Shown: positions 41,035-50,143 of the stretch, piece after piece | How positions within the stretch are numbered: the first letter of the stretch is position 1 | How the letters are laid out: each line of letters starts with the position of its first letter | DNA from: UBA4408 sp002389785 | GTDB taxonomy: Bacteria > Bacteroidota > Bacteroidia > UBA4408 | Direction of reading: 5' to 3' | Assembly (NCBI GenBank): GCA_035438985.1 | Contig: DAORJK010000010.1 | Location: 62,001-126,000 of the forward strand | DNA: 64,000 nt | Program-made: the position numbers and the translations under genes | Notes under the pieces: model-generated | What the model saw: only the letters and a program-made list of their open reading frames with translations | Database searches by the model: none | What the model was told of the DNA's origin: nothing

Positions 41035-43251
41035 ATGAAAAGTACCTATATACAATTAACACAACTACTAATTTATACTATAAGCCCTCTTTTTTTAAAG
41101 GCTCAAGATGATTCATCTGACACTATTAAACAACTAAATGAGGTTGTAATTTCAGTAAATAAGGTGGAGGAAAGTAAAAGAAAAGTAGCACATCAAATTG
41201 AAGTGCTGGATGCAAAACAAATTAGCTCAGCACAGGCTCAAACTACTGCCGACCTTTTGCAAAGCACCGGTAAAATTTCGGTTCAAAAAAGTCAGCAAGG
41301 TGGTGGTAGTCCCGTTATTCGAGGTTTTGAAGCAAGCCGTGTTTTAATTGTTGTTGACGGAATTCGTATGAACAATATCATTTATCGTTCAGGCCATTTG
41401 CAAAATATAATTACCCTTGACAATGCTATTTTAGATAGGGCAGAAGTACTTTTTGGTCCTGCAACAACAATTTATGGAAGCGATGCATTAGGTGGTGCCA
41501 TTTGTTTTTTTACAAAAAAGCCGATGCTTGCTGCTGCAGGTGAAAAAAACAATTTAAAAGTAAATGCCTTTTATAGATATGGAGATGTAAACAATGAAAG
41601 TACCGGACATGTTGATTTTAATATTGGCACCGGAAAAATTGCTTCCTTAACTTCATTTACATTTTCGCAGTTTGGTGATTTACGAAGCGGGGCAAATCAG
41701 AATCCATTTTATGATAAAACTTACGGTGAACGATTTTATTATGTAAAACGATTTAACAATACAGATTCATTGGTTAAAAATACCAGTCGTTACAATCAAA
41801 TTCAAAGTGGTTATAGCCAATACGATATTCTTCAAAAGGTATTATTTCAACCATCCGAAAAATTGTCGCATCAATTAAATATTCAATATTCCAACTCAAC
41901 TGATATTCCTCGCTACGACCGCCTTACAGATCCTTCAAATACAGGTTTGAGATTTAGCGAATGGTATTATGGTCCGCAAGAACGACTACTTACCGCATAC
42001 GATTTTAATAAAAATGACGAATCTTCATTTTTTCAAAGGATACATTTTGGATTAAATTATCAGGCTATTGAGGAGAGCCGAGTTAGTCGAAGATTTAATA
42101 GTATTTATCACGATAGTAGAATCGAGAATGTAGGTGTTGTGGGCGGTGCCTTTGATGTTCAACACAAAAGTCAAAAACATGTGGTGCGGTTAGGAATTGA
42201 TTTTCAATACAACGATTTGAAATCGACAGCGAATCGTAAAGATATTGTTGCCGATACTACAGCTAAGCTGGATACACGTTATCCGGATGGAAAAAATACC
42301 TTACTCACAAGCGGAGTTTACTTGTCACATACTTACCAAATTAACGAAAACCTTCTTTTAACCGATGGTATTCGAGTTGGGTTTTCATCTTTAAAGTCAA
42401 CTTTTGTTGATACTACATTTTTTCAATTTCCATTTAGCGATGCCAATCAGCAACAACCCCTTTACTCAGGAAGCTTAGGTTTAATAAATACTCCTAGTGA
42501 TGATTTGAAACTTTCAGTCTTATTTTCAACAGGATTCCGAACTCCCAATGTGGACGATTTAGCTAAAGTATTTGAAACAGTAAAGGGCACTGTGATTGTA
42601 CCGAATAGTGATTTAAAACCTGAGAAAACGATCAACACTGAGATTGGAATTACTAAATGGTTTGAGTCAAAAGCAAGGTGGGAAAGCAGTATTTATTATA
42701 CACAGTTTATTGATGCAATTGTGAACGATAAATTTAGCTATCAAGGAAATGATTCAATTCTGTATCAAGGTGTTTTGAGTAAAGTTACAGCGAATCAAAA
42801 TAAAGGCAAAGCATATATTTATGGGTTTGCAACTACATTGAATAACCAATTCTCTGAACATTTCACGACTGATTTTTCTATGAACTATACTTACGGACGA
42901 GTGAAAACTGATAGTGCTGATGTACCGTTAGATCATATTCCTCCATTTATGGCGCATTTGGGATTAACATATTCATTGGAAAAATTTAGCGCCAAATTTT
43001 TTGTTAATTACAATGGTTGGAAAAAGGCGAAAAATTACAGTACTTCCGGTGAAGATAATGCACAATACGCTCCTGCAGAAGGTATGCCTGCTTGGTTTAC
43101 AGCTAATTTACGTGTTTCTTATAAAGTGCATAAGTACATCACAATTCAAAGCGGTATTGATAATATTTTTGATACACAATACCGTACTTTTTCTAGTGGA
43201 ATAAATGCCCCTGGAAGGAATATTTTTGGTGTAATACGTTTTACTTTGTAA
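41035..43251 (+). CDS. TonB-dependent receptor, haem/haemoglobin-receptor-like
   Basis: The 738-residue outer-membrane receptor has a signal peptide (1-22) and a plug (about 35-165) with GGGSPVIRGFEASRVLIVVD and LFGPATTIYGSDALGGAICF. In the barrel, TGFRTPNVDDLAKVFE with NSDLKPE (about 500-532) is the FRAP/NPNL-type block of haem and haemoglobin receptors. It ends in NIFGVIRFTL with the aromatic-rich final strand. There is no N-terminal carboxypeptidase-like domain, unlike the receptor at 8135. Haem as ligand is an inference from the FRAP/NPNL resemblance. A terminator follows 12 bases after the stop. Confidence 0.82.
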   Translation: MKSTYIQLTQLLIYTISPLFLKAQDDSSDTIKQLNEVVISVNKVEESKRKVAHQIEVLDAKQISSAQAQTTADLLQSTGKISVQKSQQGGGSPVIRGFEASRVLIVVDGIRMNNIIYRSGHLQNIITLDNAILDRAEVLFGPATTIYGSDALGGAICFFTKKPMLAAAGEKNNLKVNAFYRYGDVNNESTGHVDFNIGTGKIASLTSFTFSQFGDLRSGANQNPFYDKTYGERFYYVKRFNNTDSLVKNTSRYNQIQSGYSQYDILQKVLFQPSEKLSHQLNIQYSNSTDIPRYDRLTDPSNTGLRFSEWYYGPQERLLTAYDFNKNDESSFFQRIHFGLNYQAIEESRVSRRFNSIYHDSRIENVGVVGGAFDVQHKSQKHVVRLGIDFQYNDLKSTANRKDIVADTTAKLDTRYPDGKNTLLTSGVYLSHTYQINENLLLTDGIRVGFSSLKSTFVDTTFFQFPFSDANQQQPLYSGSLGLINTPSDDLKLSVLFSTGFRTPNVDDLAKVFETVKGTVIVPNSDLKPEKTINTEIGITKWFESKARWESSIYYTQFIDAIVNDKFSYQGNDSILYQGVLSKVTANQNKGKAYIYGFATTLNNQFSEHFTTDFSMNYTYGRVKTDSADVPLDHIPPFMAHLGLTYSLEKFSAKFFVNYNGWKKAKNYSTSGEDNAQYAPAEGMPAWFTANLRVSYKVHKYITIQSGIDNIFDTQYRTFSSGINAPGRNIFGVIRFTL

Positions 43252-43263
43252 GAATTTTAACTG

Positions 43264-43312
43264 AAAGAATCTCAAGAATACTGCTAATAATTGGTATTGT
43301 TGAGATTCTTTT
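43264..43312 (+). terminator. Terminator of the TonB receptor gene
   Basis: AAAGAATCTCAAGAATAC pairs with GTATTGTTGAGATTCTTT (one mismatch), leaving a 12-base loop. A short T-run follows. Confidence 0.75.
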
Positions 43313-43344
43313 AGTTGAATTAACTGGAGTGTTTATTTCACCTT

Positions 43345-43373
43345 TTGAGGTGCAATTAATTGTGCTAAATTTG
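43345..43373 (+). promoter_or_regulatory. Bacteroidota-type promoter: TTG (-33) and TAAATTTG (-7)
   Basis: TTG at 43345-43347 and TAAATTTG at 43366-43373 are separated by 18 bases, which fits the known -33/-7 arrangement. Transcription would begin near 43379, 15 bases before the ATG of the regulator gene. It is the best-matching promoter I found in the window. Confidence 0.72.
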
Positions 43374-43393
43374 CAGCAAAATTGTACCCTTCA

Positions 43394-44068
43394 ATGAATT
43401 ACAAAATACTGGTTGCCGACAGTAATTTTTTACTGCGAGAAGGCTTAAAAACCCTTGTTAGTAGTAATGATAGCTATGTATGCGACGAAGTAGAAAACGC
43501 TGATCTTTTAATTGAAAAAGTAGTTAAGAATCAGCCCGATGTGGTAATAATTAACTTTATTTCAAGTGGTTTTAGCTTATCGGATATTTCTAGAATTAAA
43601 TTAGCTTATCCCGATACAAAAATTTTGGCCATCACTGATCGGCCCAGTAAAACAGTCTTTTCTCAGGCAATTGCAAATGGTGTATTGAGTTTTTTAATGA
43701 TTGATTGCGATAAGAATGAAATTACTGAAGCCATTGAAAGCACACTTCAAGGAGAGGCATTTTTTTGTGGAAAAATTTTGAATGAAATCAATGCTCCTGA
43801 AACCGATTTTATTGAAGATACAGCAATTCCGGCATTTTCATGCAACGGCGTGAAAATTTCGGCACGTGAATCTGAAATTATTTCTTTGGTTTCTGAAGGC
43901 ATGACTAACAAACAAATTGCGGAACAGTTATTTTTGAGCACGCATACTGTGATTACGCATCGTAAAAACATCATGAATAAATTGGGCCTGACGAACACAG
44001 CTTCCCTGGTCATGTTTGCGATTCGTCAAAACATTATTCGCCCCAATAAATTTTTGTTTTCTAATTAA
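43394..44068 (+). CDS. NarL/LuxR-type regulator with a degenerate receiver domain
   Basis: I start at the ATG at 43394 (224 residues), because the TTG at 43382 lies almost at the predicted transcription start. The N-terminal half has receiver-like strands and helices (to about 118) and the C-terminal half a LuxR helix-turn-helix (about 150-212, with SARESEIISLVSEGMTNKQIAEQL). The receiver acceptor Asp54 is replaced by Asn54 (VVIINF), and the conserved Lys of the GYLLKD segment is Ile103 (SFLMID). Thr81 and Asp9 remain. It therefore probably does not respond to phosphorylation. It stands between the haem-type receptor and a TPR-SpoIIE phosphatase. Confidence 0.85.
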   Translation: MNYKILVADSNFLLREGLKTLVSSNDSYVCDEVENADLLIEKVVKNQPDVVIINFISSGFSLSDISRIKLAYPDTKILAITDRPSKTVFSQAIANGVLSFLMIDCDKNEITEAIESTLQGEAFFCGKILNEINAPETDFIEDTAIPAFSCNGVKISARESEIISLVSEGMTNKQIAEQLFLSTHTVITHRKNIMNKLGLTNTASLVMFAIRQNIIRPNKFLFSN

Positions 44069-44092
44069 GCTAGCTAATTTGTTCTTGCGGCT

Positions 44093-46264
44093 TTAAATTC
44101 GAACTCCAATTACCAATATATCATCCACTTGCTCAGTGTCGCCCTTCCATTTTGCAATAAAATTACTTAGAAAAATTTCTTGTTTATCCATGCTTAAATG
44201 TTGTATCTCAAGCAAAAGTTGTTTAAATTTTTTGGTAGTTAACTTTTTATTAATGGTTCCAAAGGTGTCTGCATATCCGTCGGTAAATAGGTAAATCGTA
44301 TCTCCTTTATTGAGTGAAATAGTATATGAAATAAACTCTTGACTGTCGCTGGTATGTCCGCCCAGAGCTGCTTTTGTAGGTTTGTATTCTTCCAATTCAC
44401 TTGCAACTTTTCTACAAATCCAAAGGGTGCGATTTGCTCCTCCAAACTCCAAAGTACAGGCTTCACCTTGTACAACTTTATCAACCGGAAACAAACGGCA
44501 TAAAGCTATGTCCATGCCATCGCGAATGGAAGTCCCTGCATCACTTTGACGCAACGAAGCTTTAATGCCTCGATTCATGTGACTAAGTATGGTAGAAACT
44601 TCCTCCATTCGAGTAACTGATTCATACAATTTTTCGGAACCAACCATGCTCATAAAAGCACCCGGAATGCCATGACCAGTGCAATCAACTGCTGCAATAT
44701 AAACTCCATTTTCGGTTTTAAAGAAAAAATAAAAGTCACCACTAACAATATCCTTTGGTAAATACAATACAAAAGATTGTTGAAGGTTTTCTTTAATAAA
44801 AGATTTACGAGGTAACTTTGCCTGCTGTATTCTTAACGCATAATTGATGCTATCATTAATTTCTTTATTCTTTTTTTCAATTTCTATTTTTTGATTTTCA
44901 ACTTCTTGTTTCTTGCTTTCAATTACTTGTTTTTGTTTACGGGTAAGATGTAACGAACGAGTTATAAAAATGATGAAACCAATTAATAAGGTTAATCCAA
45001 TTAATACCGACCAAAGAATTATTTTTTGTTTTTTTCTTTCCTGCTCCAACAACTCATCCTTTTTCCTTTGTTCTAATTTAATTCCGGCTTCTCTGCGCTC
45101 GAATTCAAAATTCATTTCCTTTCGTGTTAACTGATTCTCCGTTTCTTCGTTAAACAATGAATCGCGCAACTTTACAGCACTTTTGTAATTTGCCAATGCC
45201 ATGTTGGTATTTCCTTGCTTTTCATATAGAATGCTGAGCGCGCGGTAAATGTCTTTTTGGAGTTTGGGAGCATTCAATTGCAACGAAATATTCATTGCTT
45301 CTTGTAAACTTTTTTCTGCTTCACTATAATTTGTTGAATAGGTATAGAGTCGACCAAGTTTTGTTAGATTTATAAGCTGTAATTCAGTATTACCAATTTC
45401 CTTACTTAATTTAAGGGCTTCCGTACAATAATAAAAAGCCTGTTTATAATTAGCATTTTCGCTACTTGAACTTTCTGTCAATTCAGTATAAATACTAGCC
45501 AATTCACTGTAATTCTCAAGCATGGCAATTTTGTTTGAATGTATGGCAGATTGTTGCAAGGCCTTTTGAAAATAATGTATTGCTTCCTGAGGCATATTCA
45601 TTAAAAAATAAATTCCACCAATCCGATTTAATAAACTTGCAACACGATCTTCCTTGTTTACTGCGTATGACTTTTGCAAGGATCTAAAATAATAATGCAA
45701 GGACTGTGGTAAATTTTTCTCTTCCTGATAATGTAAACCTGTTTTTTCGAGATAATATATCAAGAGGATGTTATTTCCCGATGCTTCAGCCGATTTTATT
45801 CCATTCAACAAAACAGTAATTGGTTTTTCAAATTTTTGACTGTTTATATTAGATTTCGTTGTATTTTGAGATTTTTGTATCTCTTTATCTGGATTGGCTT
45901 TCAGCATTTGATCAAGCACTTTTACGGCACGTTCAAACAATTGCATCGATTGAACTGAATCGCCTTTTATTCCATATACTTTGCTGAGTATTTCGTAACA
46001 ACGATGCTCTCCTAATGACCAATTTAGTTTTTCAGCAGTTTGCAGTGCTACGTTACAATAGTAAATCGAGGAATCCGTATTTTTCGAAACTAATTTATTT
46101 GCTAATAAAAGAGCTTCATTTATTTTAATAGTGTCGCCTAAATTTAGTTTGTTTGAATCGAATGATTCTTTTGATTGAGCAGTGGTGATTGAATTTGAAA
46201 ATATAAATATTCCTACTAGTAAGATAAATTGCACAAGTAAATTTGACCTTAATAAATAGCTCAT
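44093..46264 (-). CDS. TPR-containing SpoIIE-type serine phosphatase
   Basis: The 723-residue protein begins with a signal or anchor region (1-30) and TPR repeats (about 40-390). A transmembrane segment (about 414-433, IILWSVLIGLTLLIGFIIFI) and a coiled coil (about 440-475) follow, then a C-terminal PP2C/SpoIIE domain (about 485-723). There, DIVSGDFYFFF and AAVDCTGHGIPGAFMSMVG supply the metal-binding Asp residues. The layout fits partner-switching sigma or anti-sigma control by extracytoplasmic sensing. It is convergent with the degenerate-receiver regulator, 24 bases between stops. Its target anti-anti-sigma factor is not in the window. Confidence 0.9.
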   Translation of the reverse strand: MSYLLRSNLLVQFILLVGIFIFSNSITTAQSKESFDSNKLNLGDTIKINEALLLANKLVSKNTDSSIYYCNVALQTAEKLNWSLGEHRCYEILSKVYGIKGDSVQSMQLFERAVKVLDQMLKANPDKEIQKSQNTTKSNINSQKFEKPITVLLNGIKSAEASGNNILLIYYLEKTGLHYQEEKNLPQSLHYYFRSLQKSYAVNKEDRVASLLNRIGGIYFLMNMPQEAIHYFQKALQQSAIHSNKIAMLENYSELASIYTELTESSSSENANYKQAFYYCTEALKLSKEIGNTELQLINLTKLGRLYTYSTNYSEAEKSLQEAMNISLQLNAPKLQKDIYRALSILYEKQGNTNMALANYKSAVKLRDSLFNEETENQLTRKEMNFEFERREAGIKLEQRKKDELLEQERKKQKIILWSVLIGLTLLIGFIIFITRSLHLTRKQKQVIESKKQEVENQKIEIEKKNKEINDSINYALRIQQAKLPRKSFIKENLQQSFVLYLPKDIVSGDFYFFFKTENGVYIAAVDCTGHGIPGAFMSMVGSEKLYESVTRMEEVSTILSHMNRGIKASLRQSDAGTSIRDGMDIALCRLFPVDKVVQGEACTLEFGGANRTLWICRKVASELEEYKPTKAALGGHTSDSQEFISYTISLNKGDTIYLFTDGYADTFGTINKKLTTKKFKQLLLEIQHLSMDKQEIFLSNFIAKWKGDTEQVDDILVIGVRI

Positions 46265-46531
46265 AGGCTCATAGCGGAAAAAAGTTAATAAAAATACCTT
46301 GCATTTTATTCAACTTTAATGCAACTAATGTAAGTATTTTTTGAACCCAAGATGCTTGATGTAAGATTTAAAAATGTAACAGCACACCAATTTTAAAGCA
46401 GAATCAAATCGCTATTGAACATATTTATTTTTAATCCATCACAACAGCAGGGGCTTTAACACTTCGATTATAGGCTAAACCATCCATTTGAACTCACTTT
46501 TATTGGGTGATTCATAAACTACCAAACACAT

Positions 46532-46547
46532 TGTCATAATGTCATAA
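46532..46547 (+). repeat. Tandem repeat of TGTCATAA upstream of htpG
   Basis: TGTCATAA occurs twice head-to-tail (46532-46539 and 46540-46547), ten bases before the sigma-54-like element. It may bind an activator or repressor of the htpG promoter. Confidence 0.5.
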
Positions 46548-46556
46548 AAAATCAAG

Positions 46557-46572
46557 TGGCACAAGGATTGAA
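46557..46572 (+). promoter_or_regulatory. Sigma-54-like -24/-12 promoter of htpG
   Basis: TGGCAC, five bases (AAGGA), then TTGAA matches the sigma-54 consensus TGGCAC-N5-TTGCA except for one base: the -12 GC is GA. The GG-to-GC spacing of 10 bases is exact. It lies about 48 bases before the htpG start. No other copy stands in an intergenic region. Confidence 0.5.
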
Positions 46573-46619
46573 AAGGGAGAGACCTTCAAAATTTAATATC
46601 AAAATTTAAAACTATACAA

Positions 46620-48443
46620 ATGGCTACACAAAGCGGTAAAATCAATGTTCAAACGGAAAATATATTTCCCATCATTAAAAAGTTTCTCTACAGCGATCAT
46701 GAAATATTTTTGCGCGAATTAGTTAGCAATGCAGTCGATGCCTGCCAAAAAATCAAAACGCTTTCAACAGTTGGAGAAGCAAAAGCAGATACCGATAAAC
46801 TAAAAGTTGAAGTAATACTTGATAAAGACGCAAAAACCCTCACCATTCGCGATAATGGTATAGGTATGACTGCTGAAGAAGTAGAGAAATACATTACCCA
46901 AATTGCTTTTTCAGGCGCTGAAGAATTTGTAAATAAATACAAAGATAAAACAGATGCAGCCAATTCTATTATTGGGCATTTTGGACTTGGATTTTATTCC
47001 TCCTTTATGGTATCGAGCAAGGTTGAAATACTTACCAAATCACATGTTAAAGGATCAACTCCCGTGCGTTGGGAATGCGACGGTAGTCCAGATTACACCT
47101 TAGTTGAGGATACTAAGAAAACCAGAGGAACCGATATTATTTTACACATCGCTGATGATTCACTCGAATTTTTAGAAGAAGCGAGAATAAGTACCTTACT
47201 TTCTAAATATTGTAAATTTTTACCGGTTGAAATTATTTTCAATAAAAAAGCAATAAACAATACCCAACCTGCTTGGACTAAAAAACCGGTCGATTTAAAA
47301 GACGAAGATTATACTGCTTTTTATAAGGAGTTGTATCCGTTTAGTGATGATCCATTATTTCATATTCACTTAAATGTGGACTATCCATTTAACCTTACCG
47401 GAATACTATTTTTTCCAAAATTAAAACGAAATTTTGAAGTTCAAAAAGACAAGATTCAATTGTATTGCAACCAGGTGTTTGTTACCGATTCGGTTGAAAA
47501 TATTGTTCCCGACTTTTTAACCTTATTACAAGGAGTAATTGATTCGCCGGATATTCCATTAAATGTAAGTCGCAGTTATTTGCAAAGTGATGCCAACGTA
47601 AAAAAGATCAGTGCTCACATTACTAAAAAAGTTGCTGATAAATTGGAAGAAATCTTTAAAAAAGATCGCAACGATTTTGAAAGCAAATGGAACGACATCA
47701 ATTTGTTCATAAAATATGGCATGCTCTCAGAAGAAAAATTTTATGAAAAAGCCGCTAAATTTTTCCTATTTAAAAATACCGAAAACAAGTATTTTACCAT
47801 TGAGGAATATGCTCAACATATTAAATCTGCTCAAACCGACAAGGACGAAAAGATGGTGCATTTATACACTAATAATCCTGTTGAACAACACAGCTTTGTT
47901 GAAACAGCCAAAGAACGAGGTTACGATGTGTTGGTAATGGACGGACCTTTTGATAGCCATTTTGTGAATCATCTGGAAATGAAATTGCAAAATTGTTCAT
48001 TCGTTCGTGTTGATGCCGATACAATTGATAAATTGATTAAGAAGGAAGATGCAATGCCTTCGAAATTAACTGAAGAGCAGCAAAATACTCTTAAACCAAT
48101 AATTGAATCAGGTTTACCGGTTGGAAAATTTACCGTACAATTTGAAAGTTTAAGCGAAAAGGATCAACCCATGATAATTACTCAACCGGAGTTTATGCGA
48201 CGTATGAAAGACATGAGCGCAACCGGTGGTGGAGGCATGAATTTTATGGGTTCATTTCCAGAAACCTATAACATGATTGTAAATAGTAACCATCCTTTGA
48301 TTTCGAAAATATTGGATGAAAAAGACGGTGAATTGCAAAAAAAGCTAAGCAAGCAAACCAGCGATTTAGCCTTATTATCGCAGGGAATGCTGAAAGGAGA
48401 GGAGTTAACTAAGTTTATTAAGCGAAGCTTGGAATTGATATAA
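46620..48443 (+). CDS. htpG: Molecular chaperone HtpG (bacterial Hsp90)
   Basis: The 607-residue ATP-dependent chaperone has the N-terminal GHKL fold with FLRELVSNAVDACQKI (about 25-41) and the ATP-lid residues DNGIGMTAEEV and GHFGLGFYSSFMV. The middle segment SPDIPLNVSRSYLQSD (about 307-322) carries the conserved catalytic Arg. The C-terminal domain is complete and lacks the eukaryotic MEEVD tail, as expected in bacteria. The promoter resembles a sigma-54 site, unusual for this gene. A terminator follows 24 bases after the stop. Confidence 0.97.
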   Translation: MATQSGKINVQTENIFPIIKKFLYSDHEIFLRELVSNAVDACQKIKTLSTVGEAKADTDKLKVEVILDKDAKTLTIRDNGIGMTAEEVEKYITQIAFSGAEEFVNKYKDKTDAANSIIGHFGLGFYSSFMVSSKVEILTKSHVKGSTPVRWECDGSPDYTLVEDTKKTRGTDIILHIADDSLEFLEEARISTLLSKYCKFLPVEIIFNKKAINNTQPAWTKKPVDLKDEDYTAFYKELYPFSDDPLFHIHLNVDYPFNLTGILFFPKLKRNFEVQKDKIQLYCNQVFVTDSVENIVPDFLTLLQGVIDSPDIPLNVSRSYLQSDANVKKISAHITKKVADKLEEIFKKDRNDFESKWNDINLFIKYGMLSEEKFYEKAAKFFLFKNTENKYFTIEEYAQHIKSAQTDKDEKMVHLYTNNPVEQHSFVETAKERGYDVLVMDGPFDSHFVNHLEMKLQNCSFVRVDADTIDKLIKKEDAMPSKLTEEQQNTLKPIIESGLPVGKFTVQFESLSEKDQPMIITQPEFMRRMKDMSATGGGGMNFMGSFPETYNMIVNSNHPLISKILDEKDGELQKKLSKQTSDLALLSQGMLKGEELTKFIKRSLELI

Positions 48444-48466
48444 TTTCATTCACAATAATTATTAAT

Positions 48467-48500
48467 AGGAGGTAGCACTTTGTGTATACCTCCTTTTTTT
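48467..48500 (+). terminator. Terminator of htpG
   Basis: AGGAGGTA (48467-48474) pairs with TACCTCCT (48487-48494), followed by six more T. Confidence 0.85.
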
Positions 48501-48715
48501 GTAATCATCTATTCTAAACTGGATAAATCAAGAATAAATTGAGTCGAAGAAAGTAGCATTAGAACTTACTAGAGTCAATGATGCTATTAATGCACAAAAG
48601 TGCTTTTATATTCCAACGATAAAGTTTACGTTAATTGTTTGCATCTAACTATATTTAATTGTATGCTGAAGGATAAAAATAAGTAGAGTCAAACTTTAAA
48701 GAAACGAAAGTTGAG

Positions 48716-50137
48716 TTATTTCCCTCTTCCTTGCACTACTATCAATACTGTATAAATCATAATTTTAATATCTACAGCAAGGCTCATATTTTCGATATAT
48801 AAAATATCGTATTTGAGGCGTTCAATCATCTGATCTACATTTTCGGCATAGCCATACTTTACTTGCCCCCAAGAAGTAATGCCCGGTCGAACCTTATGTA
48901 AATGCTTATAATGTGGAGCTTTTTGGACTATTTGATCAATAAAAAATTGTCTTTCCGGACGCGGTCCAACCAGCGACATATCGTTGGTGAGTACATTCCA
49001 AAATTGAGGAATTTCATCCAAGCGTACTTTTCGCATAAATCTTCCAAAAGGTGTAATTCGTGAATCGCTTTTACTGCTGAGTGTTGGTCCATTTTTTTCA
49101 GCATCCGTAAACATCGATCTAAACTTATGGATTTTAAAGGGCTTACCGTGTATACCAATACGTTCGTGACTATAAAACACAGGACCTTTAGAGGTAGATT
49201 TAATAATGATTGCCACAATAAGATAAACCGGCGAAAGCAACACTAGTGCAAATAACGATACCCCGATATCCATTAAACGTTTTAAATAAAATTGCCAAGT
49301 AGGCATTATATTTCGGGATATCTCAATCAGTGCTGCGCCAAATATGGAAGTCATTTTTACCGATCCTGATAAGATATCGTACATATCGGGAATAACTTTA
49401 ATAATACAATTACTATCGTCGAGCTCGTTTATGATACGTCCAATAAATTCGTGTTCGGCACTTTCAATGGCAATTATCACTTCTTCAACCTTGTATTCAT
49501 CAATCAGTTTTTTTAAGCCTTTGTATTCGCCTAGATGATTCAACTTTTGCATGAGTAAATGGCTCTTCCCATTTTTATTCTCAACCGTAACAAATCCTAC
49601 AAACTTATTTCCCGAAGATTTTCGCTGAGCTTGCAACTCTTCGTATAAATTCCAAGCATTTTCATTGCTACCAACGATAATGGTGTTGAACCCTATTTTT
49701 CGGCTGTGTATTTTGTGAACAATATTGGTGGAAATAATAAATCGAAAAAAATAAGTGGCAAAAAAATGAATCAGAAATAATGCAATAAATGAATAATAAT
49801 AAGTTTTGTAGGAGTATATTTCATCGTCCAACAACAGCACAAAAAATAAAATAATTACACCAATTAAGGTAATTAATAAGGTTTGCCCTAATTCACCTAA
49901 ACGCGATTTACGAAACACATTTTTGTAGGTTCCGGTAGCCGAGTACAGGATAATCCAAAACAAAGGAACCAGCATTAAGGCTATATAAAACTTAGAAGAA
50001 AAACTTATTGGAACTGAAAATCCGTATTTTATTGGCTCAATGGTTAATTTTCGAAATACAAAAAAACAACTCCACGATATTGCGGCCGCCAGTAAATCAA
50101 ACAAAATGTAAAGTATACGGTAAGCGTTTTTCGACAT
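48716..50137 (-). CDS. Polyprenyl-glycosylphosphotransferase (undecaprenyl-phosphate sugar transferase)
   Basis: The 473-residue membrane enzyme should load the first sugar phosphate onto undecaprenyl phosphate for surface polysaccharide or O-antigen synthesis. It has several N-terminal transmembrane helices (about 12-140), a Rossmann-like middle domain (VGFVTVENKNG) and a C-terminal bacterial sugar transferase domain. The latter runs from KRLMDIGVSLFALVLLSPVYL (in part; about 283) through KIHKFRSMFTDAEKNGP to VRLDEIPQFWNVL and MSLVGPRPE. The gene is the last of a three-gene minus-strand group (lipoprotein, 6 bases upstream; oxidoreductase before it). Confidence 0.92.
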   Translation of the reverse strand: MSKNAYRILYILFDLLAAAISWSCFFVFRKLTIEPIKYGFSVPISFSSKFYIALMLVPLFWIILYSATGTYKNVFRKSRLGELGQTLLITLIGVIILFFVLLLDDEIYSYKTYYYSFIALFLIHFFATYFFRFIISTNIVHKIHSRKIGFNTIIVGSNENAWNLYEELQAQRKSSGNKFVGFVTVENKNGKSHLLMQKLNHLGEYKGLKKLIDEYKVEEVIIAIESAEHEFIGRIINELDDSNCIIKVIPDMYDILSGSVKMTSIFGAALIEISRNIMPTWQFYLKRLMDIGVSLFALVLLSPVYLIVAIIIKSTSKGPVFYSHERIGIHGKPFKIHKFRSMFTDAEKNGPTLSSKSDSRITPFGRFMRKVRLDEIPQFWNVLTNDMSLVGPRPERQFFIDQIVQKAPHYKHLHKVRPGITSWGQVKYGYAENVDQMIERLKYDILYIENMSLAVDIKIMIYTVLIVVQGRGK

Positions 50138-50143
50138 ATAAAA

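Larger units (their letters stand above)
46265..46619. other. 355-bp region upstream of htpG with sigma-54-like promoter
   Basis: The region between the divergent SpoIIE and HtpG genes holds the tandem TGTCATAA repeat and the sigma-54-like element listed separately. The part from 46265 to about 46500 is AT-rich and I see no gene or clear palindrome in it, nor a CIRCE or HrcA-type inverted repeat. Confidence 0.6.
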
